NCBI GenBank assembly: GCA_020081605.1 | Contig: JAHREC010000009.1 | Coordinates: 1,426,001-1,490,000, forward strand | Direction: 5' to 3' | From: Albifimbria verrucaria | Taxonomy: Eukaryota > Ascomycota > Sordariomycetes > Hypocreales > Stachybotryaceae | DNA: 64,000 bases | In this document: positions 24,238 to 35,878 of the stretch, in pieces | Numbering within the stretch: position 1 is the stretch's first letter | Layout: every line of letters starts with the position of its first letter | Translations under genes and position numbers: made by a program | The notes under the pieces: generated by a model | The model's input: the letters and a program-made list of their open reading frames with translations, nothing else | What the model was told of the DNA's origin: nothing | Databases searched by the model: none

Positions 24238-25723
24238 CGGTTAGGAAGGGTATTCCAGGCATCATGGTCGGCGTATGGGTAGGGCATAATGAGGTGTAAC
24301 TGTGCGGGATAGAGCCAATGCTCCGAGTTTGATACAAGAGTTAACGAAGTTTGTAATACATCTTTCTAGCATAACATGTCCTTGCAGCTTTAATTAGCAT
24401 TCAACGTTTGCTTTTTGTTGAACGATCTTCGATCATCTTCATGTCTACGTTTACGTACTCCTCCAGTCGTATTTTCTCCTTTCAAAAAGATGCCAACAAA
24501 CATGGACTCTACAGCTTGTCATCAATTAGTATACAAACCGCTATGCGTCAGGAGACAGGATGTTAGGTTGTCGACTTTAACAGTAAGCAAAGACTACAAC
24601 TCAGATATTCGTTACAGGCTCAGGAGAACCAGTCTTGCAGATACTGCACCTAACTGCCAGACAATCCTCTATCTTTCGGAGCTCCTCTCTGAAGTATGGG
24701 AAGCACCCCAGATCGGAAGAACATTTTTGTTAACAACCATATTGGACTTACTAACACAAACCAATGGGAATTTCTAAGGGAACGTCGTGAGACTAGTAAG
24801 CACGTTACGAAAAAAATGCACTCGATCGGCGGCTCTTTGTCATCAAAGAAGGATATTTCGGTATCAGTTCCAAAACTGCAAGACCTGGGGATATAGTTGC
24901 AGTATCTCTCAGCTCTAGTGTGCTTTTCCTACTGGGAAACGTAGCCAAGATGCGAGTCGACGACGATGGCAGCTTAGTGGCGAGACTTATACACACAGAG
25001 TTATGCAGGACGAGGCCATTGGACAATGGGAAATGGGAATAGCCGAAGAAGCGGTGATCTAGCTTTCATGAGCTTCGATATCCAGAATGAATTACACTCT
25101 TCTTGAACTATATGGTATGCTAGTATGGATGCTCACCAATGCCAAGACTACATGCATCAACCCCCTGGGCACGCTTTCCTCAGTCAGCTACAGTTTCTCT
25201 TGAATAGTATATAGTTTGCACATAGTTAGGTAGGCGCACGATAATCAGACAAGTTAGTTCAAGGACCAAGTTGGATCTTAAGTCTCTAGTCCCTCACGTT
25301 GACGTACGTCCTAAGGTTCTAGGAGGCGAACTTTTTGCTTCTCCTGAGAAAGCGCTGTAGCCAACGAATTGTGAGTCTATCTTCATCACTCTGAGATTCG
25401 ATGATATCTTGGAGTTATCAGCTAAATTAATCTTTGATATGCTGCAGGCCACTTACTACTCAAATCCGTCACAACCATGTATTGCTTAGCTTCCAAGGTT
25501 GAATTTCAGACAACACCTTGGTGGGTTATCTATAAATCGGTCTCGAGAATGAACAATAACCTTTCCTTGGTCCAACAAGGTGTTCGAGAGAGCAATCACC
25601 ATAGGGACAACCGGGTAGGAGTGAAGGTATATAAAGTTAGGAAAGCTCAAGGCATGCTCGATTTCCTTCACTGCAGTCATCTCCAAACGTAGCATCCCGT
25701 CTTCATTCCCAAGATGAATCATC
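24238..25723. other. AT-richer spacer without a recognisable gene
   Basis: About 1.5 kb with only short, unconvincing frames on both strands. It marks the change from conserved genes to the two accessory-looking genes that follow. Confidence 0.5.
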
Positions 25724-27411
25724 ATGGCAAGAGTCTACAACCGGTCTGCGCGTTACGGAATACCCCTTCACAATTATACAAACAACCAATGGGTTTCCCT
25801 GCCTGGCGAAATCCGTCTTATGATTCTGGAGGCGATTCCGCGTCAGAAACATCCCGGTTGGAGCTCCTGTGCCGCCGTCTGCAAAGAATGGCAATGCTTC
25901 ATAGAGAGCAAGAACTTCCACCGGCTGACGTTGACGGTGCCACGCCTCGGTCAGCTGAACCAGATGTTCCCTCGACAAAGAATACTAGACAAGCACATCT
26001 ATTTTAAGATAGAGTTACCGCGATACAACTGCCGAAGCTGCAAGTCGCCCAACTATATCTCCTCGCGTAACAACGTCACCACCCGCAACGCTGTTATGAG
26101 CCTCTTTTCCGTAATCAATGAGTGGAAGCCGATGGGCCAGCTGAAGTTGGAGCTCCACGCCGATTCCTCGAGTGATGCGGAACATTGGTTCAAGAACTAT
26201 TTCACCGACTCTGATGGTGGGGGTAGTGAAGAGGGAGGAGCTGGGAATGACAAGCGACTAGCAGGATCTCCCATTCAATGGCATGATCCAAAGCATGGCT
26301 GGATTAATGGCACTCAGGTCAATGGCCCGCCTGGACTTGCCGTCCTGCGATGGTATAACAGGATTGACCTGAGACCTGCATACCCACTTCCGCGTGTCGA
26401 AGCGGTCACTTCACTGCTGGTGCGTCGACAGGTTCGGCGTTCCTTGATACCATCGAGTCTGGGGCTTGTATTGCGCTCATTGCCTCGTCTAGAATGTCTG
26501 GTTTATGAACCATGGCGGATGTATGACATCCTGACTAGTCGGCGTGCTTATGACGAAGGTAAGTTTTCCTTTTTCTTCTGCTATGCCCCTTTATCAGTCC
26601 TGTTAGGGGACAGCAAGATGAATTCTGTGCTAACAATTTACTAAACAGGGTTCGCAGCTGTTGTCGACACAAACTTGCCCAAGACACTCAAGAGATTGCA
26701 GGTTTTTGAAGACTTCGACACTTCCATGAACGAAGCAGTCGAACACGATGTGTTCCTTCTGTCTAATCCGAAACCCAACACAAATGACGGTGCGAGTTCC
26801 CAGTTAGGAGAATCATTTGCAAGAAACAGCCTCAGTCTTGAACATGTTTCCATCTCATGCATGACTCAAGCGCAGTACTTTTTCGATGCGTGTAAGCCAC
26901 ACTGGACATGGGATAATCTACAATCTTTGGCTCTTTCGTCGCAACTCCTAAAGTCAACGGCGCCCAGAGAAGAAACCTTCTCTCTCTTGCGCAATGCTGG
27001 ACTAACTGCACAGAGGATGCCAAGGCTAAATGCCATGGCATTTTGGTATGGGGAAAAGGGAAGCATTCGCTTTCATTTATCGGAGGAAATCTATATCCTT
27101 CCATCGTATGCCGGGGCACATGGGCTCTACATCTTCCACCTCGTGTAATTGAGGTGTGGCAGGAGGTTGCTTCCTCGCTCAATGGAAAGCTTCAGGTAGA
27201 TCTAGAAAGGGTTGATGGATATATCTATGGTCATGGCGACGCCATCTATCACTTGGAATTGCCCATTGAGGTGGTTCATCCTTTGTCTCTGATGCAGATG
27301 CGAAATGAGGGAGAAGATCCGTTATATAGAGGTGTTGAATGGATACATATAGACTACTGGGCGAATTTTGTCACATACCGAGAAGCAGCCCGTGTAGTTC
27401 AATGCTTGTAA
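25724..27411 (+). CDS. F-box protein with a fungal-specific C-terminal region
   Basis: Likely a substrate-recognition subunit of an SCF ubiquitin ligase. Exons 25724-26558 and 26649-27411. The F-box is at about residues 21-60 (WVSLPGEIRLMILEAI, then CAAVCKEWQCFIESKNFHRL). The rest lacks clear LRR or WD repeats but carries the pattern RGTWALHLPPRVIEVWQEVA and HGDAIYHLELPIEVVHPLSL, which I recall from the C-terminal region (DUF6546-like) of many fungal F-box proteins. One base is missing near 27100 (ATCCTTCCATC); with it the protein is about 532 aa. It stands convergent to the ankyrin gene with only about 103 bp between the stops. Confidence 0.82.
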
Positions 27412-27514
27412 TTTCTTCAACTCCAACGGATGAAGACATGAGTTGTGAAGGGCGCAGGGCATATGAATTAGTACCTTGATAACCGAGGTTACACAGAGGG
27501 CATTTTTAGTGAGT

Positions 27515-30266
27515 TCAAGGTTCGTTATTCGAGGTCTTGACTTGGTGATTCTTAACTACCAAAAAATCCCGTAATCTTTTGGCTTTGGTGTTGAATTTGT
27601 TGCTCGAGGGTAGGTCTCCAAATACGACAACACCGGTTTCGTTCATTGGTGTAGCAACGTCCGACCCTTGGGTTTTATGATTTGTCTTCAGGTCCTGCCG
27701 CAAGATCTTCTGTAGAATATTTTGTTCTTTGGATGGGTCGTCCCAGAGTGGTACATGTTGATGATCGTTGCATGTTACCCAGGCCGCCCTTGGCTGCCAG
27801 ATGATGTTGCTTCCTAAATTGCATGGACTGCTATGGTTATCCCTGAGTCCAGGTCCAGATCTCCGGGCGAGTTCATCCAGGCACCATAGGTGAGCTGCTA
27901 AAAGATCCCGGTTCTCGGGAAGCACATAACATTTGCACAAGCCAATCTTGGACGCTGGTCCTATAGGTTGTATGACATGTCCCACATTGGAGCAGACTCC
28001 AACTACATCAACCTTCTCGATAAGAAGTTGCCATGAACGTGTACTTGGAGATACTGCCACTGTTCTTAACGGGCTGCCTCTAGAAGGTTCAGTAATGACG
28101 TCCATAATCTCTGAAGCATATATGAAGTTGCGGTCTGGTCGCTCCACTGTATATGCGGTATCTAAAAGGTTCCTGTTTATTCGCATTATCAGTTCCCTGA
28201 GGGTTTCATGGTCGCCCCACTTTGACCAAAAACGATAATGTCTCCCTTATCCTCAATGGCTCCAAGTACAGCTTCAGAGCCATTCGGGGACGGTGTAACA
28301 AATGGTAAAGGATTGGTTCCCGTACCGGTTGAGAACTCTTGAATATATCGATGGCAAAGATGGAATATAAGGCTTAGAAGCGGGACTAGCCATGACTGTT
28401 TCGATTGAGAGTCTATTATGAGAGCCACTTTCCGGCTGCTTAGTCGGATTCCTTGTATGTATTGATTCGAGGGTTGAACCGTTGTACGTTTGAACGGAAG
28501 CTCCAAGAATGGGTACCTTTAGAACCCAAATTCATCGGTCCAATGGAGAAACCAATTTGTGCTCCAGCTTCAAATCCTTCTCTATGTGCCGTTTTGAGTC
28601 GTTCTCCAGTGCCTATGCTATGCCTTAGTCGGTGATGCTCCAGTAATTGCCTAGTTCCAAGCAAAATGTTGGCAGCCTCAGACCATCCTAGAAAGCATCG
28701 CGCATGCCGCAACAGGCCTATTTCTGTTGTCTTGAACCATCCATGTTGTATTGACTTCAGTTGACGTGGATCAATGTGGTTATCTGCAGTGTCGTCGACG
28801 AACTCGAAATGCCACTGAATACTGTTCGTCTCATGATTGATCGCTATGGGCACCAAGGCAGTAAAGAATCCCAAGAATATTGTGCCAGAGTCGAGTCTAT
28901 AACAGTTCTCAACAGCTGCCAGATGAATCATAATGTCAAAGGGTACTTCCAAGCCAAGACCCCAGCTACGTTTCAACGAGCGCTGGGCAATCACCCCAGA
29001 CTGGAACAGGTTTCCCCAGCATGCTGTGGCAGGCCAATTAACAAGAGACTGTGAATCTTTAAGATCCCCGAGTTTAAATTCTCCGAATTGTAGAGTTGTG
29101 AGGCCATATCTTGCCGTGAAATAGTCTTCGCAAGACATTGTTGAATCCTGTATGAAATATCTGGATGCTCCTTGGGGCTTTCCTGGTCTTAATGCAGAGC
29201 ATATCCAGGTCATTGCATCAGCAATCGCTTGTGAGTTTTTCAGATTCCCTGCGAGCTCCAATAGTATTGTTCGTTCATCTAAGCTGTTTACATTCTTCGA
29301 ATCAAATTCCGAGTAACTGAAGTCAACGTCAAAAGGTGGTTGGTCTTTGAGGGTGGCCCGCCGAGTTTCAGACGGTAGATATGATAATGCTCCGTTGATA
29401 GCTTGACACAGATAGGTCAGAGCTAAGATCCCAGCGTCTCCCCATGTCTTTTGAAGAAAATATTTAGCTGTGTCACATTCAACTGAGTCGCCAGATCCGG
29501 TGAGAATAACGGACTCTCTGAGTCTTTCGATGAGGGCCCTAGTGGATGATGAAAAGTCAAGTCCAACAGGAAAATCTCGTTTATCCACACTAGGTTCCAA
29601 GTGCATTAGGATTTCGCTAGATAAGCACACCACAACTCTGCCATATTGAGAGTCTTTCCACCAGTCTGAGATTGGCCGCGGCCCAGTTTGAACCCAGTTC
29701 CATCCTTTGCAGATAGCGGCGTTTGCTCCATTGAGGAGAAGTGCAATAACATTTTCAGTAATGCCTGCGCTGGTAGCATAGTATAAACTTGGTTGACCAT
29801 GGATATCCTGCGCGTTCACGTTGGCGCCTCTTGAGAGAAGCAGCACTAACGACTCTACGAACGGAATAGCTGCTGCCAAATGAAGGGAGTTCTGAAGTCG
29901 TCGCTTTTTGCGTTGATATCAGCACCGCGACGGAGAAGAGTCTCAATTATGTTTTGAAACCCAGACTCAGCAGCGTAGTGGAGTGCCGTATAGCCTTTTT
30001 CGTCGGCTGCCGAGATATCAGCTCCATTGCCGAGAAAATGGTTTACATCTTCTACCATCCCATCGCGGGCAGCGATGTGTAAGAGCTGGGGCCCCTTTCT
30101 ATATTTGCTCAACAGTTGGTGATCGTAGCCCTTGTAGTCATCGACCTTGGATGGTCTGGTGCCATCGTCTCATGACATTGTCCCACTGGACAAGACAATT
30201 TTCACATCTGAGGTGATCGCATTCAGGACAAGCATCGTGCAACTCGAATGCAAGACAGTCGAAACA
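27515..30266 (-). CDS. Zinc-cluster and ankyrin-repeat protein, fungal accessory type (start unresolved)
   Basis: Large protein of roughly 900 residues. The upstream end (30170-30266) encodes a six-cysteine cluster, CFDC, eight residues, CPEC, four residues, then CENC, with a His, followed by LVQWDNVMRRWHQ. Next come about four ankyrin repeats (GPQLLHIAARDG, GYTALHYAAESG, RTPLHLAAAIP, GQPSLYYATSAG). The long C-terminal part has blocks seen repeatedly in fungal accessory proteins: CWGNLFQSGVIAQ, LGLEVPFDIMIHLAAVE, SIQWHFEF, RKVALIIDS, KQSWLVPLLSLI. Four one-base breaks are inferred, near 30155, 29890 (CTCCCTTC), 28470 (ACCCTCGAAT) and 28200 (ACCCTCAGG). No ATG is in frame upstream of the cysteine cluster before a stop, so an additional 5' exon is likely. 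Function unknown; possible self/non-self or stress role is only inference. Confidence 0.65.
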
Positions 30267-30934
30267 ACACAAGCACTAAGAGATTATCTTAGTTTCCGCT
30301 GCCATATCTCTCGAGAGAGACTTCATACGCAAACCCAGAACAAGTTGTAGCACCAAGGCATGATAATTTTTTATCTTTGCGGTGAGGATTGGTGGAGAGG
30401 AAGCACGCGAATCCACGCAGACACGTAGGCAGGATTCAGACATGGGTCGACCTCTTGTATAAGACGATGCCCTTAGGAGTATGTGTGTATTGAGAACAGA
30501 CCCCTGTAAGATGCGAACGATACGTAGTGGTTCGCATGTACAGCCACACTTGGAAAGAGGCAGCCAGCTTCTGCTGCCTGGAAAACCCCACTTGCCCACC
30601 TGTGTATGGAGGTACAGCAACGTACAGAAACGTACAGCAACCCCGATTTGTGTACCTGGGCGTCAGCAGAAGGAGGCAAGAGCTGGGGAAAGAGCTGGAG
30701 CTGGGCAGGACCAACAGGCGCATCAGAACGCACCTGCCCACCTGACCTGCCTTGAGTTTCTGCCCCCAATTGACCCTCCATTGTCCATGGATATGAGCAT
30801 TTATTTTTATCTTGATCATTCTTGTCTCAGCTGTCTCTTTCTTTCCCATTGCACTTCTTGCACCCATCTACCTTCACGCTCGGGACGGGACGAGCAGCTC
30901 CACCACGGGTCCGAGACCCGCAAATCAGACGACG
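30267..30934. promoter_or_regulatory. Spacer between the ankyrin gene and the regulator gene
   Basis: Expected to contain the missing first exon of the ankyrin gene and the promoter of the zinc-cluster regulator. A TACAGCAACGTACAG-type imperfect duplication lies near 30612-30645. Pyrimidine-rich sequence (CTTGTCTCAGCTGTCTC) precedes the regulator start. Confidence 0.4.
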
Positions 30935-33887
30935 ATGCAGCCGTCTTCTCTGCCGCCTGCCGGCGCCACAACGCCGCGCGTGGCTCCGCCATGGCTGCAC
31001 TACAACCACAACCACCACGATGTCCCATCTCCCAAGAAACAGGCCCGTACCAGACTCCGAGCGAAACCTCTCGAGCCTTACGACGACGGGAATAGCCTCT
31101 TCTCGACCGCCGTTGCTCCCAACTGGACATACCCCCGCACTACCTGGCTGGATTTGAGGATGCGCAGGTAAAGCCTGCGCCTGATATGTTTACCCAGCCA
31201 TCCGTTGTACAGTTTTACGCACCATCACCAAGTCTCCTACCGTCGAGGGCCCAGAGCATCGATAGTTTTGAAACCCTCACTTCGTCATCTACCGGTTCTT
31301 TACTCTCCCTGTTCAGACAGAGAAGACTGAGTCCTTGGCCTCGATGTATCGGCAACCTGCGCGCAAAAAGTCGACATGCACTCATTGCCACGATCGAAAG
31401 ATACGTTGTGACGGTATACGTCCTTGCAAGCCCTGTCAGAAGCTTGCTCTGCCGTGCGATCCCTCCATTGAGCTGAACTCCTCCAGCTTGTCTGATATCT
31501 CAGATGGCGATGCCGCAGGACCGAGTTGGCTAGCTAAGCACCTACGTTCCATGACCGGCCCTAGCCCTCTTAGCTCTCTTCAAAGTGTCCCTGACGCTCC
31601 TGAGCCGCGCTGTCTAGTGTGCTTAGGTCCGCAATGCCAGGAGACTTTCCAGTCTGAAGAAGACCTCAACGCTCATGTCAAGTCCGTTCATACCTACTCC
31701 TGCAACTGGGCCGGGTGTGATCATCCGAGTTTCAATTCGCGAAACGGGCTTATTTGGCACGTCAAGAGCGAGCACCTTCTCGTGTGTCCTGTTCCAGGAT
31801 GTACCGAAACGTCCTTTCAGAGCATCCGCCTCTTGAAAACCCACATACCTATCGCCCATCCCGAAATGGGAGATGGTGAAATCAAGGAGTGGCAGCTTTC
31901 AGCTCCAGTTGGACGCAAGTCTCCTACTGTGCAGGCGGCCGAATCACCAGAGGATACTACAGATGTGGCTAAACCAAAGAGTCGCGAGCAAGTGGGTCGA
32001 AAGGATGATTCTGTGACTGCCAGCAAGAGGAGGTGCCAGGATCAACTTCGAAGTGCTGTAGAGAAGAAGACAAGGAGAGTTGCCGGTAAGCCTCATTCTA
32101 TCCACCAAGAAAATATTCATAACATTAGCATGTCCTGGACGATGTTTAGCCGTGGTGATGCAATGCAGAGTACTGACTGCACAAGGTACTCCAAAAGCGC
32201 CGACAGTCCGACGGACCTAGTCCGCAATCGAGCAAGCAGATACGTCGAGACGGCAAGCTTCCCCATGGTGTTCGAACATGCCGTGCTACCTTTTCTCACC
32301 GAGTTCATGCCTGTGTGGTCCGGTCCTGAACACGTTATCAGTGTTACTCGGGGAGGACACCTCAAATGCGGCGCATATCTATCATGACGCGGAGGAAGAT
32401 ATCTCGAGCTCGAAAAGTGATGATTGCAGGTCATATCGTAGACCTTCTCCCCGATAATTTCCGTCGCAATGTATCTTTTGTATTCTCTGAGGGGCGGATC
32501 GAACGCAGCGTCTGGGCTAGAGGCCTGGGCAAAGACCTCCCTGATGACATTTGTCCAGCAAGGAACCCATATGCCTTCGCTGCGCCCCGTATGGGTGACA
32601 GTATCGGAATCCCGGGCAGTGACACATACAATGAGAGTACCGCCACGCTTGGCCCTTGTCTTATCATTGACGGTGGTAGTTACTGGCTGGGTAACTTTCA
32701 TCCCTTCTTAGAAGCCTACCAGAGTCTGGGTTCGGTGCAGATCGAGCATCCCTCCCCGCAGGATCGGGATCGGTGCTTAAAGGAAGCCCATGATGCTATC
32801 GCTCCAGACGACAACTTTCGACTCGGCGATCTCGAAGTCAGTTCTGGATTCATGCTTAATACCACTCGTATCTCCCACGACCCTTATTGGGAAGATAATG
32901 GCAAAGATAAGCCTTTGGTTGTTATGGATTGGGCCCTTATCTCCGCCGATGATGCTCACGCAAACATACTACGCCGCTTTCCATCTGAGGCTCAGCCGCT
33001 CCTTAAAGAGCCTCTAGTCAAGTCTGTTTCGGCCATTGTGCCCGGTGCGTCCGTAGTATCGAGTGGCCGTACGTCAGGCTATCAGCGTGGACAGATTTGC
33101 GAAATACCCGCGTACATCAGTGGCCATGAGAATGGTACAGAGAAAGCAACTAGAGAGTGGTTTATTGAAGAGCCTTTCCCTACGACAATGAAGATGCCTG
33201 GATTCGAGGTGGAATCGGTGTTGAGGGTGATAGCGGCGCCGCCATCATTGACGTCGATACTAATTGCTTAGTCGGCCAACTCTGGGGCCGCAACCGCTAC
33301 TGGGGTCCCGGTCCTCGACAAACCTTTTTCACACCTATAGCCGACATTTTCGATGATATTCAGGAGAAGTGTGGACAGGAGACGCGGCCACAACTGCCAC
33401 AGGAGCGTGATGATGCTGACCGCTATGCTGTATACCCTTCATGCCGTCAGTGCTACGATCTGCGGGCCTACTTGGACAGTCGGCGCAGCTCGAGGCTGTC
33501 ACTGCAGAGCATGATAATGGGCAGAGGGGACGCGGACCAGGACCAAACATCGATCGAAGCGATTTCGGAGCTAGCTACACCGCGTGACTACGGACGATTT
33601 CTGGGTATTGAGGAGATAGGCTCCTCGTTCAATGCTGTCCTTTCCCCTTGGCCCCTTCGGCCAACAGCCCTGGTACGCCCATCATTGCGGACATGAGGAG
33701 TCCTTACGCCCCAAACATGGATGAAGAGGACTTGTACGATGCGCATGTGGAACCCACGGGTCGGCAAAGAACTAGAAAGCGGGCTGTAGAGTGGGCAGTG
33801 CCTGCATCAGATTCTGCTAACCCACATGCTCAACGAGCTAAAGACAGAGAGCAGGCGATTGAAATCAGCCTGCAAAGCCACCTCTAG
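30935..33887 (+). CDS. Zn2Cys6 / C2H2 regulator with a C-terminal chymotrypsin-fold protease-like domain
   Basis: Repaired length about 985 aa. It starts at MQPSSLPPAG; the disordered N-terminus includes KPLEPYDDGNSLFS and TSSSTGSLLSLFRQRRLSP. At about residues 149-175 a canonical Zn2Cys6 cluster, CTHCHDRKIRC then DGIRPCKPC and a last Cys, has spacing 2-6-5-2-6. C2H2-like fingers follow (about 228-310): CQETFQSEEDLNAHVKSVH, CDHPSFNSRNGLIWHVKSEH, CTETSFQSIRLLKTHIPIAH. The C-terminal half reads as a trypsin-like domain: GGSYWLGNFHPF (His about 590), VVMDWALI (Asp about 666), GVEGDSGAAIIDVDT (Ser about 768). Five single-base breaks near 31133, 31333, 32368, 33212 and 33640 are inferred; each joins conserved-looking text and the total is a multiple of three. 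An alternative is two adjacent genes, but the joins leave no stop, promoter gap or plausible start between them. The last 23 nt overlap CUE3. Confidence 0.78.
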
Positions 33888-35878
33888 CCAGCTTCTTTGC
33901 TCGTGCATCCCGCCTGTTGTGGTTTGCTCGCGAACCCTTGTTCGCTTCCTTGTGCCTGCGAGCCGACTCTGTCTCCTTTTCGCCAGTTGGGCCTGCGACA
34001 TTTCCACCCCTACCTCGGCCACGACCTCTTCCACGGCCTCGACCACCTCTTCCGCCTCGGGCATTGTTCCCATCCCGGTCACTGTCCTCCGCTCCAGAGC
34101 CAGGAGCACTTGCTCTCCATGCCGTCCGCTCCAGCTGCTCTTGCTGGCCGCTGAAGGCGTACTTCGCTTGCAGCTTTCTTTGCTGTTGAGGATTCCTTGA
34201 CAGCATAAGGAACCATCCTTCAAGTGCTTCGTCTGACATCCCGGTCTCCGTACGCAAGTTGGTTCTCGCCTGGCCCCGCCGCGTCGTCGCGTCTCTATCG
34301 AACACCTTGGCGTCCATCTGCCATGCACGGAACAGTGCTTCTTCAGTGGTGTCACTGACAGCGTCTGCTTCTTGGTTCGTTGTGTCTACTGTACCGCCTA
34401 CATCTGCGGCGTCGTAAGTATCATCACGTTCATCATCGTCAGAGTCGAAAGCAGCCAAGGCCGACAAAATGGCGGCCTTGGCAGGAGCCTCTGACTTGTC
34501 CTTGAGCAGCTCATCTGCTGTCTTGCCTTGCCGTTTACCAAACGAGATCTTGGAAGTATCAGCAGCCAGACGATCAAATTCGTCATCGTCAAACTTGTTG
34601 TGGCGTGTAGGAGGTAATGGAGGTGTCGAACGTGGCGCCAGATCTGACCGAGGCGGCACGGGTTGAGCAGATCTAGGTATTGTTAGCGATATCGTAGTAA
34701 CACAAAGGTTTTGTATTGCTTGTTCCACGTACAATGGCTCGCTGCGATCTGCAGTGGCAAGATGAGACGGCAACGTCTCACCCAGCAGATTCGCGACGAC
34801 TTGTTCTGTGTCATCTGCATACTCGTCCAAGCATTTCGAAATAAACCCAGCTCCCAAATCGGGGAATAGGTCTTGTACAAGAGCAATTTGGCTCATCCTG
34901 TGTACATGCATTTCGGCGTGAACATCCTCCTGCAGCTCTCTTCCCTTGCCCTTGTCCACCTTTCGCTTGATCAACCGCTTGGGTCGGACCATGGGCCCCT
35001 TTCTATACTCCTCTAGAGCAGTAACGCGCTTCTTGAAGTTGTCAGAAGCTGCCCCAGAAGCTTCAGCCCTACGAAGCAACAGCTTTAGGATCGGTGTTGA
35101 GGTGATAAGCTCAGGGACAAGGGAGTCATTTGCATTTGTAGGGCCCTTTTGTGAGCATCTGCTGCGGCCTTCATACTGTACAGCTGATCACTCAGCATTG
35201 CCCACTTGGGAGGCTGGGTGACTGTGAGGCCAACCAGGCAGAGGTATGTCGTTGTAATGATGGTTTTCCGTAGAGGCGGGTTCATGACCCGGAAACACGC
35301 TACCAATCCATCAAAGAAGTCTGATCCGGCTAGGAATAGCGTGCAGGCGTGCGGTGAGACGTGAAGCACATGGTTCAGCTTGATGAGCTGGGCCTCGACG
35401 AGGTTCAAGTCACCTCGGATACCAGCCTCCAGGTTGGGAATGAGGAGTTTCTTGACAGACGTCAGGGCCGCCTCAGCAGCGGGTGCGTGGTTCTCGAAGA
35501 ACTCAGCCAGAGCAGGCCCAGCATGTTTCTTTGAGTACGTCTTTGAGAAGTTGGCCAGAAAGTCCAGGGTCAAGAGTTCTGGCGGGGCGCAAGTCGCAGC
35601 AACCGAGCCGCGAGCTGATATACAGCCTTGAGCACCAGCGCTGGCTGAGGTAATTCGGACTGAGATCCAGACGCCGCAGCATCCTCGACAAACGTCGACA
35701 CAAAGACGCCTACGGAGTCGTCCTGTTTTGCCTGTTTGGTGAATTCGCCGTCGCCCAGGGCCAGCCACGCCGCCGACAGCGCGAGCCAGGCATCAGCCAG
35801 GGCATCCCATTCTTGAGCGCTCAGATGCTGCTTCCAAGCCGGCTTCGGGAAGGGTGCAAATGGGGGTAAATTAGCCAT
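33865..35878 (-). CDS. cue3: CUE-domain protein, Cue3/ASCC2-like subunit of the ribosome quality-control trigger complex
   Basis: By family, binds ubiquitinated collided ribosomes and helps the Slh1 helicase split them. Exons 34733-35878 and 33865-34672, about 651 aa with one base restored near 35582 and near 35148. It begins MANLPPFAPFPKPAWKQHLS. The N-terminal helical region (LLTLDFLANFSKTYSKKH, HVLHVSPHACTLFLAGSDFF, PPLRKTIITTTYLCLVGL) is typical of the ASCC2/Cue3 scaffold. The CUE domain follows at about residues 328-375 (MSQIALVQDLFPDLGAGFI, KCLDEYADDTEQVVANLLGE). The C-terminus has FDDDEFDRL, a YAFSGQQE segment and an RGG/RGRG array of about 25 residues, suggesting RNA contact. It is divergent from the gene for uS10, the ribosomal protein that is the ubiquitin target in this pathway. 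The 3' coding end overlaps the regulator gene by 23 nt. Confidence 0.9.

Noticed and set aside
24705..24720. AGATCGGAAGA, identical to the first 11 bases of a common sequencing adapter
   Set aside because: The match stops after 11 bases and the flanks look like ordinary genomic sequence; chance is sufficient.
24415..24777. 120-residue open frame after POL2
   Set aside because: Begins at a non-ATG codon, lacks conserved-looking blocks and has mixed composition typical of spacer.
32086..32149. Possible intron in the regulator gene (GTAAGC ... TTTAG or ATTAG)
   Set aside because: Every acceptor tried breaks the frame that continues correctly without splicing, so the segment is kept as coding.
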